64,000 bases of DNA from positions 639,634-703,633 of the forward strand of contig LDJB01000001.1 in NCBI GenBank assembly GCA_001028815.1, in the 5' to 3' direction. Both the position numbers and the translations under genes were made by a program. This document shows, in pieces, positions 35,437-44,408 of this stretch. Every line of letters starts with the position of its first letter. The stretch's first letter is position 1. The DNA comes from Peptococcaceae bacterium 1109 (GTDB lineage: Bacteria > Bacillota > Limnochordia > Darwinibacteriales > Darwinibacteriaceae). The notes beneath the pieces were generated by a model. That model was given only the letters and a program-made list of their open reading frames with translations, did not search any database and was not told the origin of the DNA.

Positions 35437-36228
35437 TCAGTTTGCCTGCTGTTGCACACCCCTAAGGGCGGATATAACCTCGTCGAGCTGGGCTTCCGCA
35501 GCAGCCCGGCCCGCTTCGATAATCTCAGCGGCCCGGTTCAGTTGTGTGGAAGTGACATTGTAAAGCTCCGGCTTGATGACTACATCTGCCTGAATGGGCC
35601 GGTACTTGGCGTTCTCTCGATCGAGAATTTCAATGGTGCGCAAGATTACATGGGCTAGGTTTTTCACTTTCTTTCCCACAGGGGGCAAGCCAACATCCAC
35701 AGCAATGACGATATCCGCGCCCAACTCTCGGCACACATCTGCGGGAACGCGGTTTACCAAGGCACCATCAACTAGAAGGCGCCCACCTAGCTCTACGGGG
35801 ACGAAAATCCCTGGTATGCTGAAACTTGCCCTCACCCCATCAGCGATCCGGCCCGACTTAATGACCACTCCTTCACCGGTCTGGATATCTGTAGCCACTA
35901 CCGCGGTGGGGATGGAAAGATTCTCAAAGGCCTGATCCCTGGTGAACAGGCGCATGAGCTGGTACATCGGCTCTGATGAGACGAGCCCCAGGTGGGGCAC
36001 GGTAATGTTCACCAGCTTATTCCAATTCAGCTCTTGGGCGAAGTTTGCCAAGGTGTCCAGGTCAGTCCCAGCGGCGTAGAGGCTCCCTACAATTGCTCCC
36101 GCACTGGTCCCCGCGATCACATCTACGGGGATGCCGTGTTCTCGGAAAACCTGGAGCACTCCAATGTGTGCCAGGCCCCGGGCCGCGCCGGCGCTTAAAG
36201 CCAAACCAACTTTCCGCGGCAAACTCAC
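35437..36228 (-). CDS. ylbK: Patatin-like phospholipase/esterase (YlbK/RssA family)
   Basis: 263 residues. Patatin fold: SAGAARGLAHIGVL oxyanion motif, nucleophile GTSAGA (GxSxG), and DGALVNRVP holding the Asp of the Ser-Asp dyad. No signal peptide. YlbK lies beside YlbJ in B. subtilis as well, here divergently. Physiological substrate unknown. Confidence 0.92.
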   Translation of the reverse strand: MSLPRKVGLALSAGAARGLAHIGVLQVFREHGIPVDVIAGTSAGAIVGSLYAAGTDLDTLANFAQELNWNKLVNITVPHLGLVSSEPMYQLMRLFTRDQAFENLSIPTAVVATDIQTGEGVVIKSGRIADGVRASFSIPGIFVPVELGGRLLVDGALVNRVPADVCRELGADIVIAVDVGLPPVGKKVKNLAHVILRTIEILDRENAKYRPIQADVVIKPELYNVTSTQLNRAAEIIEAGRAAAEAQLDEVISALRGVQQQAN

Positions 36229-36248
36229 ACCTCCCGTCCCTACCTTCG

Positions 36249-36279
36249 TAATATTCCCCTGGTACTAGCAATATACATT
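36249..36279 (+). promoter_or_regulatory. Sigma-E-like sporulation promoter for ylbJ
   Basis: TAATATT (36249-36255) fits the sigma-E -35 consensus KMATATT, and TATACATT (36272-36279) matches CATACAHT at 7 of 8 positions. The spacer is 16, one longer than usual. YlbJ is a mother-cell sporulation protein in B. subtilis, so the position makes sense. Confidence 0.55.
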
Positions 36280-36313
36280 AGCGAATGAACCACGCTGAAA
36301 GGATGAGCAGCAA

Positions 36314-37540
36314 ATGGGCAAAGGCAGGCTCACTGCCCTCATCGCGGCTTTGATTACCATTTTAATGCTTGCATTCCCTGACGAGTCTTTCAAGGCATCC
36401 CTTGCGGGGCTAAAGCTCTGGTTTGACATCGTCCTCCCCGCACTGCTGCCGTTTTTTGCTATGGCAGACATCCTCATGGGGTTGGGAGTAGTCCACTTTA
36501 TGGGAGCACTCCTTGAGCCCTTTATGCGGCCTGCGTTCCGCATCCCCGGCGTTGGCGGTTTTGCAGTTGCCATGGGGCTTGCGGGCGGATACCCCATTGG
36601 GGCCCGCATTACAGGGGAGCTGTACCGTAAGGGCCTGTGCAACCGGGTGGAAGCAGAGCGCCTGTTGGCCTTTGCCAACACGGCCGATCCCCTTTTTATT
36701 GTGGGCGCCGTAGCGGTGGGCATGTTTGGGATGCCGGAAATCGGTGCAGCCCTTATTATCGGCCACTACCTAGGGGCGGTAATCGTAGGCATCTTGATGC
36801 GGTTCTACGGCACAGGCGAACCAGAATCCCCACCGCAGGCAAAAAGGGGCACCCCAGGCTTCCTGGGTTACCTTAGGCGGGCAGTCAACGAGCTGGACCG
36901 GGCCCGGCAAGCTGATGGCCGCACCTTCGGCCAACTTTTTGGCGATACGATCCGCGACACCTTCGCAGCAATGCTGTTTATCGGAGGGTGTATCATGATG
37001 TTCGCGGTGCTTTCTGCCATCCTAGACAGGGCGGGCATCATGGGCTACCTGACCGTTCCTCTGGGCCGAATCTTGGGCTTTTTCGGCGTGGATCCTGATC
37101 TGACCATTCCCATCATCCACGGTTTTTTTGAAACGACGTTGGGATCCCAATCAGCCAGCACTGCTGCGGCCCCGTTGGCTCAACGGGCTATGGCAGCGAG
37201 CCTGGTCATCGGTTGGAGTGGCCTGTCCGTACACAGCCAGGTTTCCGTGATGATCCTGGGAACTCCAATCCGCATGGGCCCCTACATGTTAGCCCGCATT
37301 GGGCACGGCGTTGCCGCCGCAGTTATCACCTTGGCCCTCTTAGGGCCGGGGGCGGCCTTCACTAGCTGGCTTGCAGGGGCCGTCCCTGTGTTTTCACCCA
37401 GTACTGGAGCAGCCCTAAGCTTCGCTGGGCGGCTCGCTTTGTCAGCGCAATGGGCAGGCGTGTTAGGCTTGAGCACTGCCTTACTGAGTTTACTGGCCCG
37501 GTTTATGGGAAGGGTCGTGTTTATTGGTCCGAAGCGGTAG
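36314..37540 (+). CDS. ylbJ: Sporulation integral membrane protein YlbJ
   Basis: 408 residues with about eight to ten membrane segments. Nucleoside-transporter-type gate motifs: LPALLPFFAMADIL, GLAGGYPIGARITGELYRKG and FANTADPLFIVGAVAVGMFG are characteristic of YlbJ. Needed for spore cortex formation in B. subtilis. Opposite in direction to all its neighbours, with its own sigma-E-like promoter; the 3' end overlaps the convergent coiled-coil gene by 20 bases. Confidence 0.93.
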   Translation: MGKGRLTALIAALITILMLAFPDESFKASLAGLKLWFDIVLPALLPFFAMADILMGLGVVHFMGALLEPFMRPAFRIPGVGGFAVAMGLAGGYPIGARITGELYRKGLCNRVEAERLLAFANTADPLFIVGAVAVGMFGMPEIGAALIIGHYLGAVIVGILMRFYGTGEPESPPQAKRGTPGFLGYLRRAVNELDRARQADGRTFGQLFGDTIRDTFAAMLFIGGCIMMFAVLSAILDRAGIMGYLTVPLGRILGFFGVDPDLTIPIIHGFFETTLGSQSASTAAAPLAQRAMAASLVIGWSGLSVHSQVSVMILGTPIRMGPYMLARIGHGVAAAVITLALLGPGAAFTSWLAGAVPVFSPSTGAALSFAGRLALSAQWAGVLGLSTALLSLLARFMGRVVFIGPKR

Positions 37541-37991
37541 TGCGGTTTGCCAGTTCTTCCCGGCCTTTAGATACAACGGAGATGGTCTTTTCCAGTGCGC
37601 TTTGCAGGTTGCTGAGGATCTGGTCCGCATAGTCCTCCGCGCCACGGGTAATCTCCTGGGCTCTTTGGGAGGCTTCATCCAGGATGCGCCGAGCTTCCTG
37701 TTCCGCTTGACGATGGATCTCACTTTCCCGAATCAGCCTGGCAGCGTACTCTTCGGCCTGGGCGATGATCCGCTCCGCCTTCTGCTGGCCTTCCGCGATC
37801 ACCCTGTCCTTTTCCACAGAGACAGCTTCCGCGCGCCGCACTTCTTCTGGAACAGAGCTCCGGATCTGGTCGATTAGCTCAAGGAGCTCATCTGCGTCCA
37901 GCAGCACTCTGCCGGTTAGGGGAATCTCTGGTGCTTTTTCCACAAGCTCTTCCAGCTGCTCCAGTAGAACCACAAGATTAATCCGATTCAT
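37521..37991 (-). CDS. Coiled-coil protein, DivIVA/F0-b-like
   Basis: Start at ATG 37991 (MNRINLVVLLEQLEELVE), since the 44 earlier residues in the track come from the coaD reading region; 156 residues. Mostly charged helix with a repeating pattern (AEGQQKAERIIAQAEEYAARLIRESE) like ATP synthase b or DivIVA proteins, but no membrane segment. Similar proteins occur next to coaD in clostridia and near DUF177 and rnc in actinobacteria (SepIVA), where a role in envelope growth is known. Function here is inferred from that resemblance only. Confidence 0.8.
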   Translation of the reverse strand: MNRINLVVLLEQLEELVEKAPEIPLTGRVLLDADELLELIDQIRSSVPEEVRRAEAVSVEKDRVIAEGQQKAERIIAQAEEYAARLIRESEIHRQAEQEARRILDEASQRAQEITRGAEDYADQILSNLQSALEKTISVVSKGREELANRTTASDQ

Positions 37992-38484
37992 GGTGGTCAC
38001 CGTCCATTTCCCTGAATTTATCGTAGAGCTGTGCCGCAACTGGCGGCGACACCCATTTTGACACGTCCCCACCAAGGCTGGCAACTTCCTTGATGGCTGA
38101 GGAGCTGATGAAGGAATACTCACTGCTGGTCATCATGAAGACTGTTTCCACATCGTCGGCCAAGTTGCGGTTCATAGCTGCCAGTTTGAATTCAAACTCG
38201 AAGTCCGTTACCGCGCGCAGCCCTCGTACGATGGCCAGTGCGCCCTTTTCATGGGCGTACTCCACGGCCAGGCCCGCAAATGATTCCACGGTAACGTTAG
38301 GCAAGTGCGCAAGCTGCGCCTGGAGCATGCTGATGCGCTCTGTTACGGTAAACAGGGGCTTCTTCTCCGGATTGCGCATTACTGCTACGTATACATGGTC
38401 AAATAATCTGCTGGCCCGTTGGATAATATCCACGTGCCCGTAAGTAACTGGGTCAAATGTTCCGGGACAGACGCTTATTCGCAC
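37978..38484 (-). CDS. coaD: Phosphopantetheine adenylyltransferase CoaD
   Basis: 168 residues from a GTG start overlapping the rsmD end. Nucleotidyltransferase motif CPGTFDPVTYGHVDII, RGLRAVTDFEFEFKLAAMN and SSSAIKEVASLGGDV. Fourth step of coenzyme A synthesis. Overlaps the downstream coiled-coil gene by 14 bases. Confidence 0.97.
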   Translation of the reverse strand: MRISVCPGTFDPVTYGHVDIIQRASRLFDHVYVAVMRNPEKKPLFTVTERISMLQAQLAHLPNVTVESFAGLAVEYAHEKGALAIVRGLRAVTDFEFEFKLAAMNRNLADDVETVFMMTSSEYSFISSSAIKEVASLGGDVSKWVSPPVAAQLYDKFREMDGDHHESD

Positions 38485-39044
38485 TCACGCTCATCCTCTC
38501 GTAAAGTAAAAAAGCCGAGCGCAGTGTCGCCATATTTTTCTTGGCGCACACGCTCAAATTTCGACGTTCCGAGATCGATCTCCTCTTTGGCCCCATACTC
38601 TGCCACCACGAGCCCCCCAGGCCGCAGCAGGTCATACCCCTCTAAGGCGGCCAAGGTCTTTCCCACCAGTTGGCGCCCGTACGGAGGATCAAGGAAGATA
38701 ATATCAAACTGAGACCCTGCCTTGGCAAGGCGTTCTAAGGCACGCTCCACAGGCATGGTTAAGACTTGGGCGCCATCTACTTTGGCTGCTTGGAGATTGG
38801 CACGAATCATCCTGGTACACTGGGGCTTAAGGTCCACAAATACCGCATGGCGCGCACCTCTACTGAGGGCTTCAATGCCAATCCCGCCATTACCTGCAAA
38901 AAGATCCAGAAAATCTGATCCTGGGACCCAGGTTTGGAGAATATTAAACAGGGCTTCTTTCACCCGGTCTAGTGTAGGCCGAGTGTCGGTGCCAGGCACA
39001 CTGCTGAGGCGCACGCCTCTCGCCTTCCCGGCAATCACTCGCAT
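38475..39044 (-). CDS. rsmD: 16S rRNA (guanine-966 N2) methyltransferase RsmD
   Basis: Start at ATG 39044 (MRVIAGKARGVRL) with GGGGTGA upstream; 189 residues. SAM motif LDLFAGNGGIGIEALSRGA and catalytic FLDPPYGR. Modifies 16S rRNA in the small subunit. The rsmD-coaD pair is conserved widely. Confidence 0.96.
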   Translation of the reverse strand: MRVIAGKARGVRLSSVPGTDTRPTLDRVKEALFNILQTWVPGSDFLDLFAGNGGIGIEALSRGARHAVFVDLKPQCTRMIRANLQAAKVDGAQVLTMPVERALERLAKAGSQFDIIFLDPPYGRQLVGKTLAALEGYDLLRPGGLVVAEYGAKEEIDLGTSKFERVRQEKYGDTALGFFTLREDERECE

Positions 39045-39220
39045 GGGAATCACCCCGTTGATTGGTGTTAATTACCAAGATCTTGGGCGCATAAGAGTTA
39101 GCAAGCCTGCCACATACTAGCAACTGAAGAGATTGACCTCCCCATAAGGCACAGGAACTGACTGGATTGGCATCTCCCAGTCTTCCTCCGGTTTCTCCTC
39201 TCCCATAGACAGCGGCCCGC

Positions 39221-41245
39221 CTAGACAGCAGGCCGCTGTCTATTTAGTTCCTCCTTGAGAGTGGGGTACTCATCTAGCTCTGGGTCTTGCCCCAGGAGTG
39301 CTTTGGCCGCTTCCGCTGCAATGATCAAGAGTTCTTGGTCAGCTACAATGTCGCCCAGCAAGAACATGGGTTGCCCCGATTGGCGCAGGCCCAGGAGATC
39401 GCCGGGGCCCCTAAGCTTTAGATCTTCTTCCGCAATCAAGAACCCGTCGTTGGAGTTGCGGATGGCGTTTAGCCTGGCTCTCACTGTATCCGTCTTCAGG
39501 TCCGCAATGAGGAAGCAGTAGCCCTGCTTGTCCCCCCTGCCTACCCGACCTCGGAGCTGGTGGAGCTGGGCAAGGCCGAAACGGTCAGCATTCTCGATCA
39601 CCATCACCGTAGCCCGGGGGATGTTCATCCCCACCTCAATCACTGTTGTGGCCACCAAGACGTCAAGTTCGTGTCTGTAGAAGGCCTGGAGGATTTCATC
39701 TTTCTCCTTACCCATCTGGCCGTGGACCAGGCCCACTCGTACGCCGCGCAGCGGGCCCGCTTTGAGCCTTTCCATTTCCTGAACTGCCGCTTTAAGGTCT
39801 AGTTTATCAGATTCTTCCACTAAGGGAAACACCACAAAGGCCTGTTCTCCCTGCTTTACACGGCTTGTTACGAACGTGTACACCCTCTCCCGCTGGCTCG
39901 GGTGAATTAGGCGCGTGTCCACGGGCTTCCGCCCCCGGGGAAGCTCCCGGATTGTGCTAACATCCAGATCGCCGTACATGGTAAGAGCAAGGGACCTAGG
40001 GATTGGGGTGGCGCTCATTACGAGCATGTCGGCGCCCGATGACGCGCCGAGGGCTTGCCGCTGTTCCACGCCAAAGCGGTGCTGTTCGTCCACTATGGCC
40101 AGGGTGAGCTTTTTAAACTCCACCCCTTCCGTGATCAGGGCATGTGTCCCCACAACCACCTGCAGTTCGCCGTTTTGCAGCCGCTTCAGCACCTCTTCCC
40201 GGTTCTTCTTCGTAAGGCTCCCCACAAGGAGATCCACCTCAATTCCAAGGTGCTGAAAGGCATCGCGAAAGCGGTCTGCCATCTGGCGTGCTAAGACTTC
40301 TGTGGGTACCATGATTGCCACTTGTCCGCCTGATTCCACCGCTTTTACCGCGGCATACTGGGCGACAACGGTCTTCCCTGAACCAACTTCCCCTTGAATC
40401 AACCGGCCCATCCGAGCAGTGCTTTCCATATCCGCGCGCACATCAGCAATGGACTGGGCTTGGCCAACTGTGAGCCTAAAGGGCAATCCCTCAAGAAACC
40501 GTTTTACCAGGGGCCCATCGACTTTGTGGGGCCAGCCATCTGCTTGGGCCACTCCACTTTGGAGGCCCAGGTGAAAGAGGAAGAACTCCTCGAACACCAG
40601 GCGTGTACGAGCCTTTTTTTGCGCGGCCCAGCTTCCGGGGAAGTGCATGTCCCGTATAGCAGTATGACGATCTCCGTACTTAGCCGTTAAGTGGCTGGGA
40701 AGGCACTCATAGAGTTCATCAAGGTGCTCTAGGGCAAACTGAGCCCAACTAATGCGCATCTTGTTTGTGATCCCTGCTACCAGTGGATAGACAGGAGTGA
40801 GGCCTAGCTTGGGCTGGCGCAGGAAAAACTCGGGGGAGTTCATCTCCCATTCCACCAGGGCTCGTTTGGCATGGCCGTAGGCCCACAGGCGCTTTGCCCC
40901 CTTAAGGCGATTGTAGATGTAAGTATACCCTCTCCCGCGGTGAACGAGGAACCACGTCAGCCTGAGGTAGCTCCCGTCCATGTGCAGGCTGGCTTGCACA
41001 AGGCGGCGGCCCCCCGAAATGGGCCGTTCTGTAAGCTCAACCAGCTCTCCTGTAACCAGGTATTCCCCTTCCTCACGGAGCTCGTCTGGCGACCATACTC
41101 TCGTGAAATCCTGATACGTCCTGGGAAAGCCGTAGAGCACATCCCTGAGGGTATATAAGCCGAGTTTTGCCAAGAGCTGGCGGCGGTTTGCACCAACGCC
41201 GGGCAGGACTGTAACCTCTTTGTCCAGCCATTTACTTGTTCCCAT
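39221..41245 (-). CDS. recG: ATP-dependent DNA helicase RecG
   Basis: Start at ATG 41245 (MGTSKWLDKEVTVLPGVG) after GAGGTG; 674 residues. N-terminal wedge/OB domain (residues 60-150), Walker A GEVGSGKTVVAQYAA, DEQH in AIVDEQHRFGVEQRQ, motif III SATPIPRSLA, and TRG region RGRVGRGDKQGYCFLI. Reverses stalled forks and branch-migrates Holliday junctions. A terminator hairpin stands directly before its ribosome binding site. A long imperfect hairpin follows the gene without a U-tract. Confidence 0.97.
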   Translation of the reverse strand: MGTSKWLDKEVTVLPGVGANRRQLLAKLGLYTLRDVLYGFPRTYQDFTRVWSPDELREEGEYLVTGELVELTERPISGGRRLVQASLHMDGSYLRLTWFLVHRGRGYTYIYNRLKGAKRLWAYGHAKRALVEWEMNSPEFFLRQPKLGLTPVYPLVAGITNKMRISWAQFALEHLDELYECLPSHLTAKYGDRHTAIRDMHFPGSWAAQKKARTRLVFEEFFLFHLGLQSGVAQADGWPHKVDGPLVKRFLEGLPFRLTVGQAQSIADVRADMESTARMGRLIQGEVGSGKTVVAQYAAVKAVESGGQVAIMVPTEVLARQMADRFRDAFQHLGIEVDLLVGSLTKKNREEVLKRLQNGELQVVVGTHALITEGVEFKKLTLAIVDEQHRFGVEQRQALGASSGADMLVMSATPIPRSLALTMYGDLDVSTIRELPRGRKPVDTRLIHPSQRERVYTFVTSRVKQGEQAFVVFPLVEESDKLDLKAAVQEMERLKAGPLRGVRVGLVHGQMGKEKDEILQAFYRHELDVLVATTVIEVGMNIPRATVMVIENADRFGLAQLHQLRGRVGRGDKQGYCFLIADLKTDTVRARLNAIRNSNDGFLIAEEDLKLRGPGDLLGLRQSGQPMFLLGDIVADQELLIIAAEAAKALLGQDPELDEYPTLKEELNRQRPAV

Positions 41246-41257
41246 GGCTTTCACCTC

Positions 41258-41285
41258 AAAAAAAGGGCCCCTAGCATCTAGGGGC
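41258..41285 (-). terminator. Terminator/attenuator between degV and recG
   Basis: GCCCCTAG/CTAGGGGC stem followed by CCTTTTTTT on the minus strand. The T-run runs straight into the recG ribosome binding site, leaving no room for a promoter, so recG must be expressed by read-through or from a promoter inside degV. Confidence 0.85.
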
Positions 41286-41294
41286 GCAGCTTGC

Positions 41295-42155
41295 TTAGTA
41301 TTTGGGGTGGAGCAGTACAGCCAGTGTCCCCTTCCCTACGTGAACGCCGATTGTGGGGCCGATGAGGCCGGTAATCACGCTATCCTTCAGCTCCAGGTCC
41401 CGTTCAAAGGCTTCTGCCAAGGACTGGGCTTCCGCGGGCGCCATGGCGTGGGTTAGCCCTACCGCCAGGTCTTTGTTGGGATACTTTGCTCTCACCTGCC
41501 CAACAAGTTCGTGGATCCGCTTCAAGGCTTTCCCTTTCCCCCGGGCTTTCTCCAAGGGGCTCACAACGCCATCCTGCAAAGTCAGGATGGGTTTGATGTT
41601 CAGAAGGGTTCCCAGAAGGGCCTGGGCGTTCCCAATGCGGCCGTTGCGCCGCAGGTACTCCAGGGTATCTACTACGAAGAAAACGTGCATTTCTGAAACA
41701 GCGTAGTTAACTCGTTCCAGGATTTCCTCAAGGGAGAGGCCTGCTCTGACTCCCTGCGCGGCAACCACTGCCACCAGCCCGATGCCAATAGAGGCAGACT
41801 TGGTATCCACCGTCACAACCTTAATGCCTTCCTCCGCTACCATGTTGGAAGCAATCACTGCCGATTGATAGGTTCCGCTCAGGCGGCTGCTCATATGCAC
41901 GGAGATCACTGTATCGCCAGGCTCAGCAACTTCCAGGTATTTCTGCTCAAAGTCTGCTGGGGACGGCTGGCAAGTGCTGGGCATAATGTCCCCTTCCAAA
42001 CGAGCGTAGAAGTCGCTGACGCTCAGATCCACACCGTCCCGGTAAATATCATCGCCGAATTGAATACTAAGGGGAACGACGTGGATCCCCAATTGATCCC
42101 TGACCTCTTGTGGCAGATCACTGCCGCTGTCCGTCACAACATGGATGCGTGCCAT
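41295..42155 (-). CDS. DegV-family fatty-acid-binding protein (FakB)
   Basis: Start at ATG 42155 (MARIHVVTDSGSDLPQEV) with AGGAGG 6 bases upstream; 286 residues. EDD fold: TDSGSDLP near the start, MPSTCQPSPADFEQKY (the TSQPS-type fatty-acid phosphate motif), SSRLSGTYQSA, and GPTIGVHVGKGTLAVLL at the end. FakB presents bound fatty acids to the kinase FakA, encoded immediately upstream. This gives a route from exogenous fatty acids to PlsX-type acyl-phosphate. Confidence 0.94.
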   Translation of the reverse strand: MARIHVVTDSGSDLPQEVRDQLGIHVVPLSIQFGDDIYRDGVDLSVSDFYARLEGDIMPSTCQPSPADFEQKYLEVAEPGDTVISVHMSSRLSGTYQSAVIASNMVAEEGIKVVTVDTKSASIGIGLVAVVAAQGVRAGLSLEEILERVNYAVSEMHVFFVVDTLEYLRRNGRIGNAQALLGTLLNIKPILTLQDGVVSPLEKARGKGKALKRIHELVGQVRAKYPNKDLAVGLTHAMAPAEAQSLAEAFERDLELKDSVITGLIGPTIGVHVGKGTLAVLLHPKY

Positions 42156-42181
42156 GGGATGCCTCCTATTAGTCAATTTCC

Positions 42182-43837
42182 TTACTCAACGGAGATAATG
42201 TAGTAGTACAAGGGTTGGCCGCCGCTGTGCACCTCAACTTCACAGTGGGGGTACTTCTCACTGAGCTCTTGATGGAGCTGAGCGGCTTCCTCAGCGGCTT
42301 GATCTTCCCCATAGTACAGGCTTATTACAGAAGAGTCTTCGTCCACCATGGCCTCTATGAGTCGGTGGGCCACATCAGCAACCGATTGTCCTACAACAGC
42401 GATCTTGCCGTCGGTAAGGCCGATGATGTCTTTTTCGTCGATCTGCAGGTCTCCTGCGACAGTGGCCCGGACCGCATAAGTGATCTCACCTGTTTTCACT
42501 TCCCGCTTATGCTCGTCCATTGCTTCCAGATTTTCCTCAAGAGACGCCTCTGGTTCAAAGTACATTAGAGCAGTGATGCCTTGAGGGACAGAGCGGGTGG
42601 CTACTACCCCCACTGGCTTTTCGCACAGCTCACGGACCTGATTGGCCGAGAAAATCACGTTTTTGTTGTTCGGCAAGATAATCACTGCATCCGCGTTGAC
42701 GCTTTCCACTGCCTTGAGAAGGTCCTCAGTACTGGGGTTCATGGTCTGCCCGCCCAGGACCACAGAGTCCGCTCCTAGGCTCATGAAGATCTCTGCCAGC
42801 CCTTTACCTGGCACGACCGCCACAACGCCAATGTCTTTCCGCTCTCCGTTGCTTTGTTTGGGGAATTCCACCACGTTGCCGAAAAAGTCATGGTTGTGCG
42901 CATCTGTATACGCTTCGTTTTGGAGCTGCATATTGTCGATTTTAATGTCAGACAGATCACCAAGGGATCCGCAAAACTCCAGCACTTTTCCAGGGTGATC
43001 GGTGTGGATATGCACTTTCACTACCCGCTCATCCCCGACCACCAGCATGGATTCGCCATGCTCCTCCAAGGTGTCGCGGATGTGGTCAGGATCGAGGCTT
43101 TGCCCTAGCACCAAGAACTCGGTACAGTACTTGTTGACCAGAACCCCGTTGATGCGGGTGATCCCTTCTTGCCGTGCTGGCTCTGGAGCGGCTTCGACGG
43201 GCTCGCTGATGTACTCTGCAGGCTCCCCGTCCATACCTCTCAAGAGCCCTTCAAAGATGCACAATAGGCCCTGCCCACCAGCATCCACTACCCCTGCCTC
43301 TTTAAGGACCGGCAGAAACTTGGGGCTGTCAAGAACGGCCTGTGAAGCTGCATCAAAGGCTGCCTTGAGCACCACCGCCGCGGACTCGTTTTCTTCCGCT
43401 GTGGCAAGCGCGGCGGTTGCCGCTTCCCGGCCCACTGTGAGCATGGTGCCCTCTACAGGCTTCATCACCGCGCGATATGTGGTTTGGGATGCCTTTTCAA
43501 AAGCCCGGGCAAGGTCCCGGCCTGTAGCAGCCTCTACCACCTCGCTGAGGCCATCGGCAAATCCTCTAAAAAACTGGGATAAAATAACGCCGCTGTTTCC
43601 CCTCGCACCCATGAGTGACCCACGGGCCAGCGCAGCGGTGATGCGGTTTACTTCCGTTGATTCCACTTTCTCTACTTCTTTTAACGCTGCATTGAGCGTT
43701 AATGACATGTTTGTCCCTGTATCACCGTCGGGTACAGGAAAGACATTGAGGCTGTTCACTCGATCCTTCTCTTGATTCAGAATTGCCCCTGCGTACAGCA
43801 GCATGTTTCGCAATATATTCCCGGTAATTACGTCCAA
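42182..43837 (-). CDS. fakA: Fatty acid kinase FakA (DAK2-domain, YloV)
   Basis: 551 residues. N-terminal DhaL/DAK2 kinase domain with NVFPVPDGDTGTNMSLTL and SLMGARGNSGVILSQ, a middle domain, and the C-terminal EDD-like FakA domain (GLAEIFMSLGADSVVLGGQTMNPSTEDLL). Phosphorylates fatty acids bound by DegV/FakB. Lies 16 bases after the Asp23 gene and 26 before degV. Confidence 0.95.
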   Translation of the reverse strand: MDVITGNILRNMLLYAGAILNQEKDRVNSLNVFPVPDGDTGTNMSLTLNAALKEVEKVESTEVNRITAALARGSLMGARGNSGVILSQFFRGFADGLSEVVEAATGRDLARAFEKASQTTYRAVMKPVEGTMLTVGREAATAALATAEENESAAVVLKAAFDAASQAVLDSPKFLPVLKEAGVVDAGGQGLLCIFEGLLRGMDGEPAEYISEPVEAAPEPARQEGITRINGVLVNKYCTEFLVLGQSLDPDHIRDTLEEHGESMLVVGDERVVKVHIHTDHPGKVLEFCGSLGDLSDIKIDNMQLQNEAYTDAHNHDFFGNVVEFPKQSNGERKDIGVVAVVPGKGLAEIFMSLGADSVVLGGQTMNPSTEDLLKAVESVNADAVIILPNNKNVIFSANQVRELCEKPVGVVATRSVPQGITALMYFEPEASLEENLEAMDEHKREVKTGEITYAVRATVAGDLQIDEKDIIGLTDGKIAVVGQSVADVAHRLIEAMVDEDSSVISLYYGEDQAAEEAAQLHQELSEKYPHCEVEVHSGGQPLYYYIISVE

Positions 43838-43853
43838 AGATACTTCCTCCCGA

Positions 43854-44222
43854 TTATCTTCTGCCCGGCTGCGTTACGCGCACGCCCTGCACCCGAACGT
43901 TGATGCGGTTCACTTTCAAACCAAGGGTGTTTTCGATTGCGTATTTGACTCGCTCTTGCACGATGCGTGCCACTTCCGAAATCTTCACGCCGTATTCCAC
44001 CACAATGTACAGCTGGACACTGATGCTGTCCTCGTGGAACTGGATGTCAACGCCACGCTCATAGTTCTCCCGCCGTAAAAGATCGGTGAGGCCTTCTCCC
44101 ACGTTTCGGGGAGCCATGCCCACCAAGCCATAGCATTCCATTGCGGCAACACCACAGATGGTGGCAATCACTTGCTCGGTAATATTGATAGTACCCAGGT
44201 CCGAATGGATTTCTTGGGCCAT
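43854..44222 (-). CDS. Asp23/Gls24 family envelope stress protein (YloU)
   Basis: 122 residues. Asp23 domain: GTINITEQVIATICGVAAMECYGLVGMAPR and LYIVVEYGVKISEVARIVQERVKYAIENTLG. Asp23 proteins coat the inner membrane face and are linked to envelope stress. In Bacillota it always precedes fakA near rpmB, as here. Confidence 0.95.
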   Translation of the reverse strand: MAQEIHSDLGTINITEQVIATICGVAAMECYGLVGMAPRNVGEGLTDLLRRENYERGVDIQFHEDSISVQLYIVVEYGVKISEVARIVQERVKYAIENTLGLKVNRINVRVQGVRVTQPGRR

Positions 44223-44295
44223 TACTTTCCCTCCCTTAAGGAGATAGCTGCAACACTGGCTTAGCTTGTGCAGTCCTTATGTTTTGTCAGATATC

Positions 44296-44324
44296 ATTTT
44301 ATCCATTCCACTGGCAAATGTAAA
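44296..44324 (-). promoter_or_regulatory. Probable sigma-A promoter for asp23-fakA-degV
   Basis: TTTACA (44319-44324), 17-base spacer, TAAAAT (44296-44301), each one base off consensus. It is back to back with the rpmB promoter. Confidence 0.65.
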
Positions 44325-44335
44325 GGATTTTCACC

Positions 44336-44364
44336 TTGCAATCTCAAGTTGCCTGTGCTACAAT
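44336..44364 (+). promoter_or_regulatory. Sigma-A type promoter for rpmB
   Basis: TTGCAA (44336-44341), 17-base spacer, TACAAT (44359-44364), 45 bases before the rpmB start. Confidence 0.8.
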
Positions 44365-44408
44365 GAATAACGGTTATTAGGAGACGTTGCATAAAGGGGG
44401 TTAGATCT

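Noticed and set aside
39200-39245. GC-rich hairpin after recG (AGACAGCGGCC/GGCCGCTGTCT)
   Set aside because: Strong stem but no T-run on either strand, and it includes the recG end; not called as a terminator.
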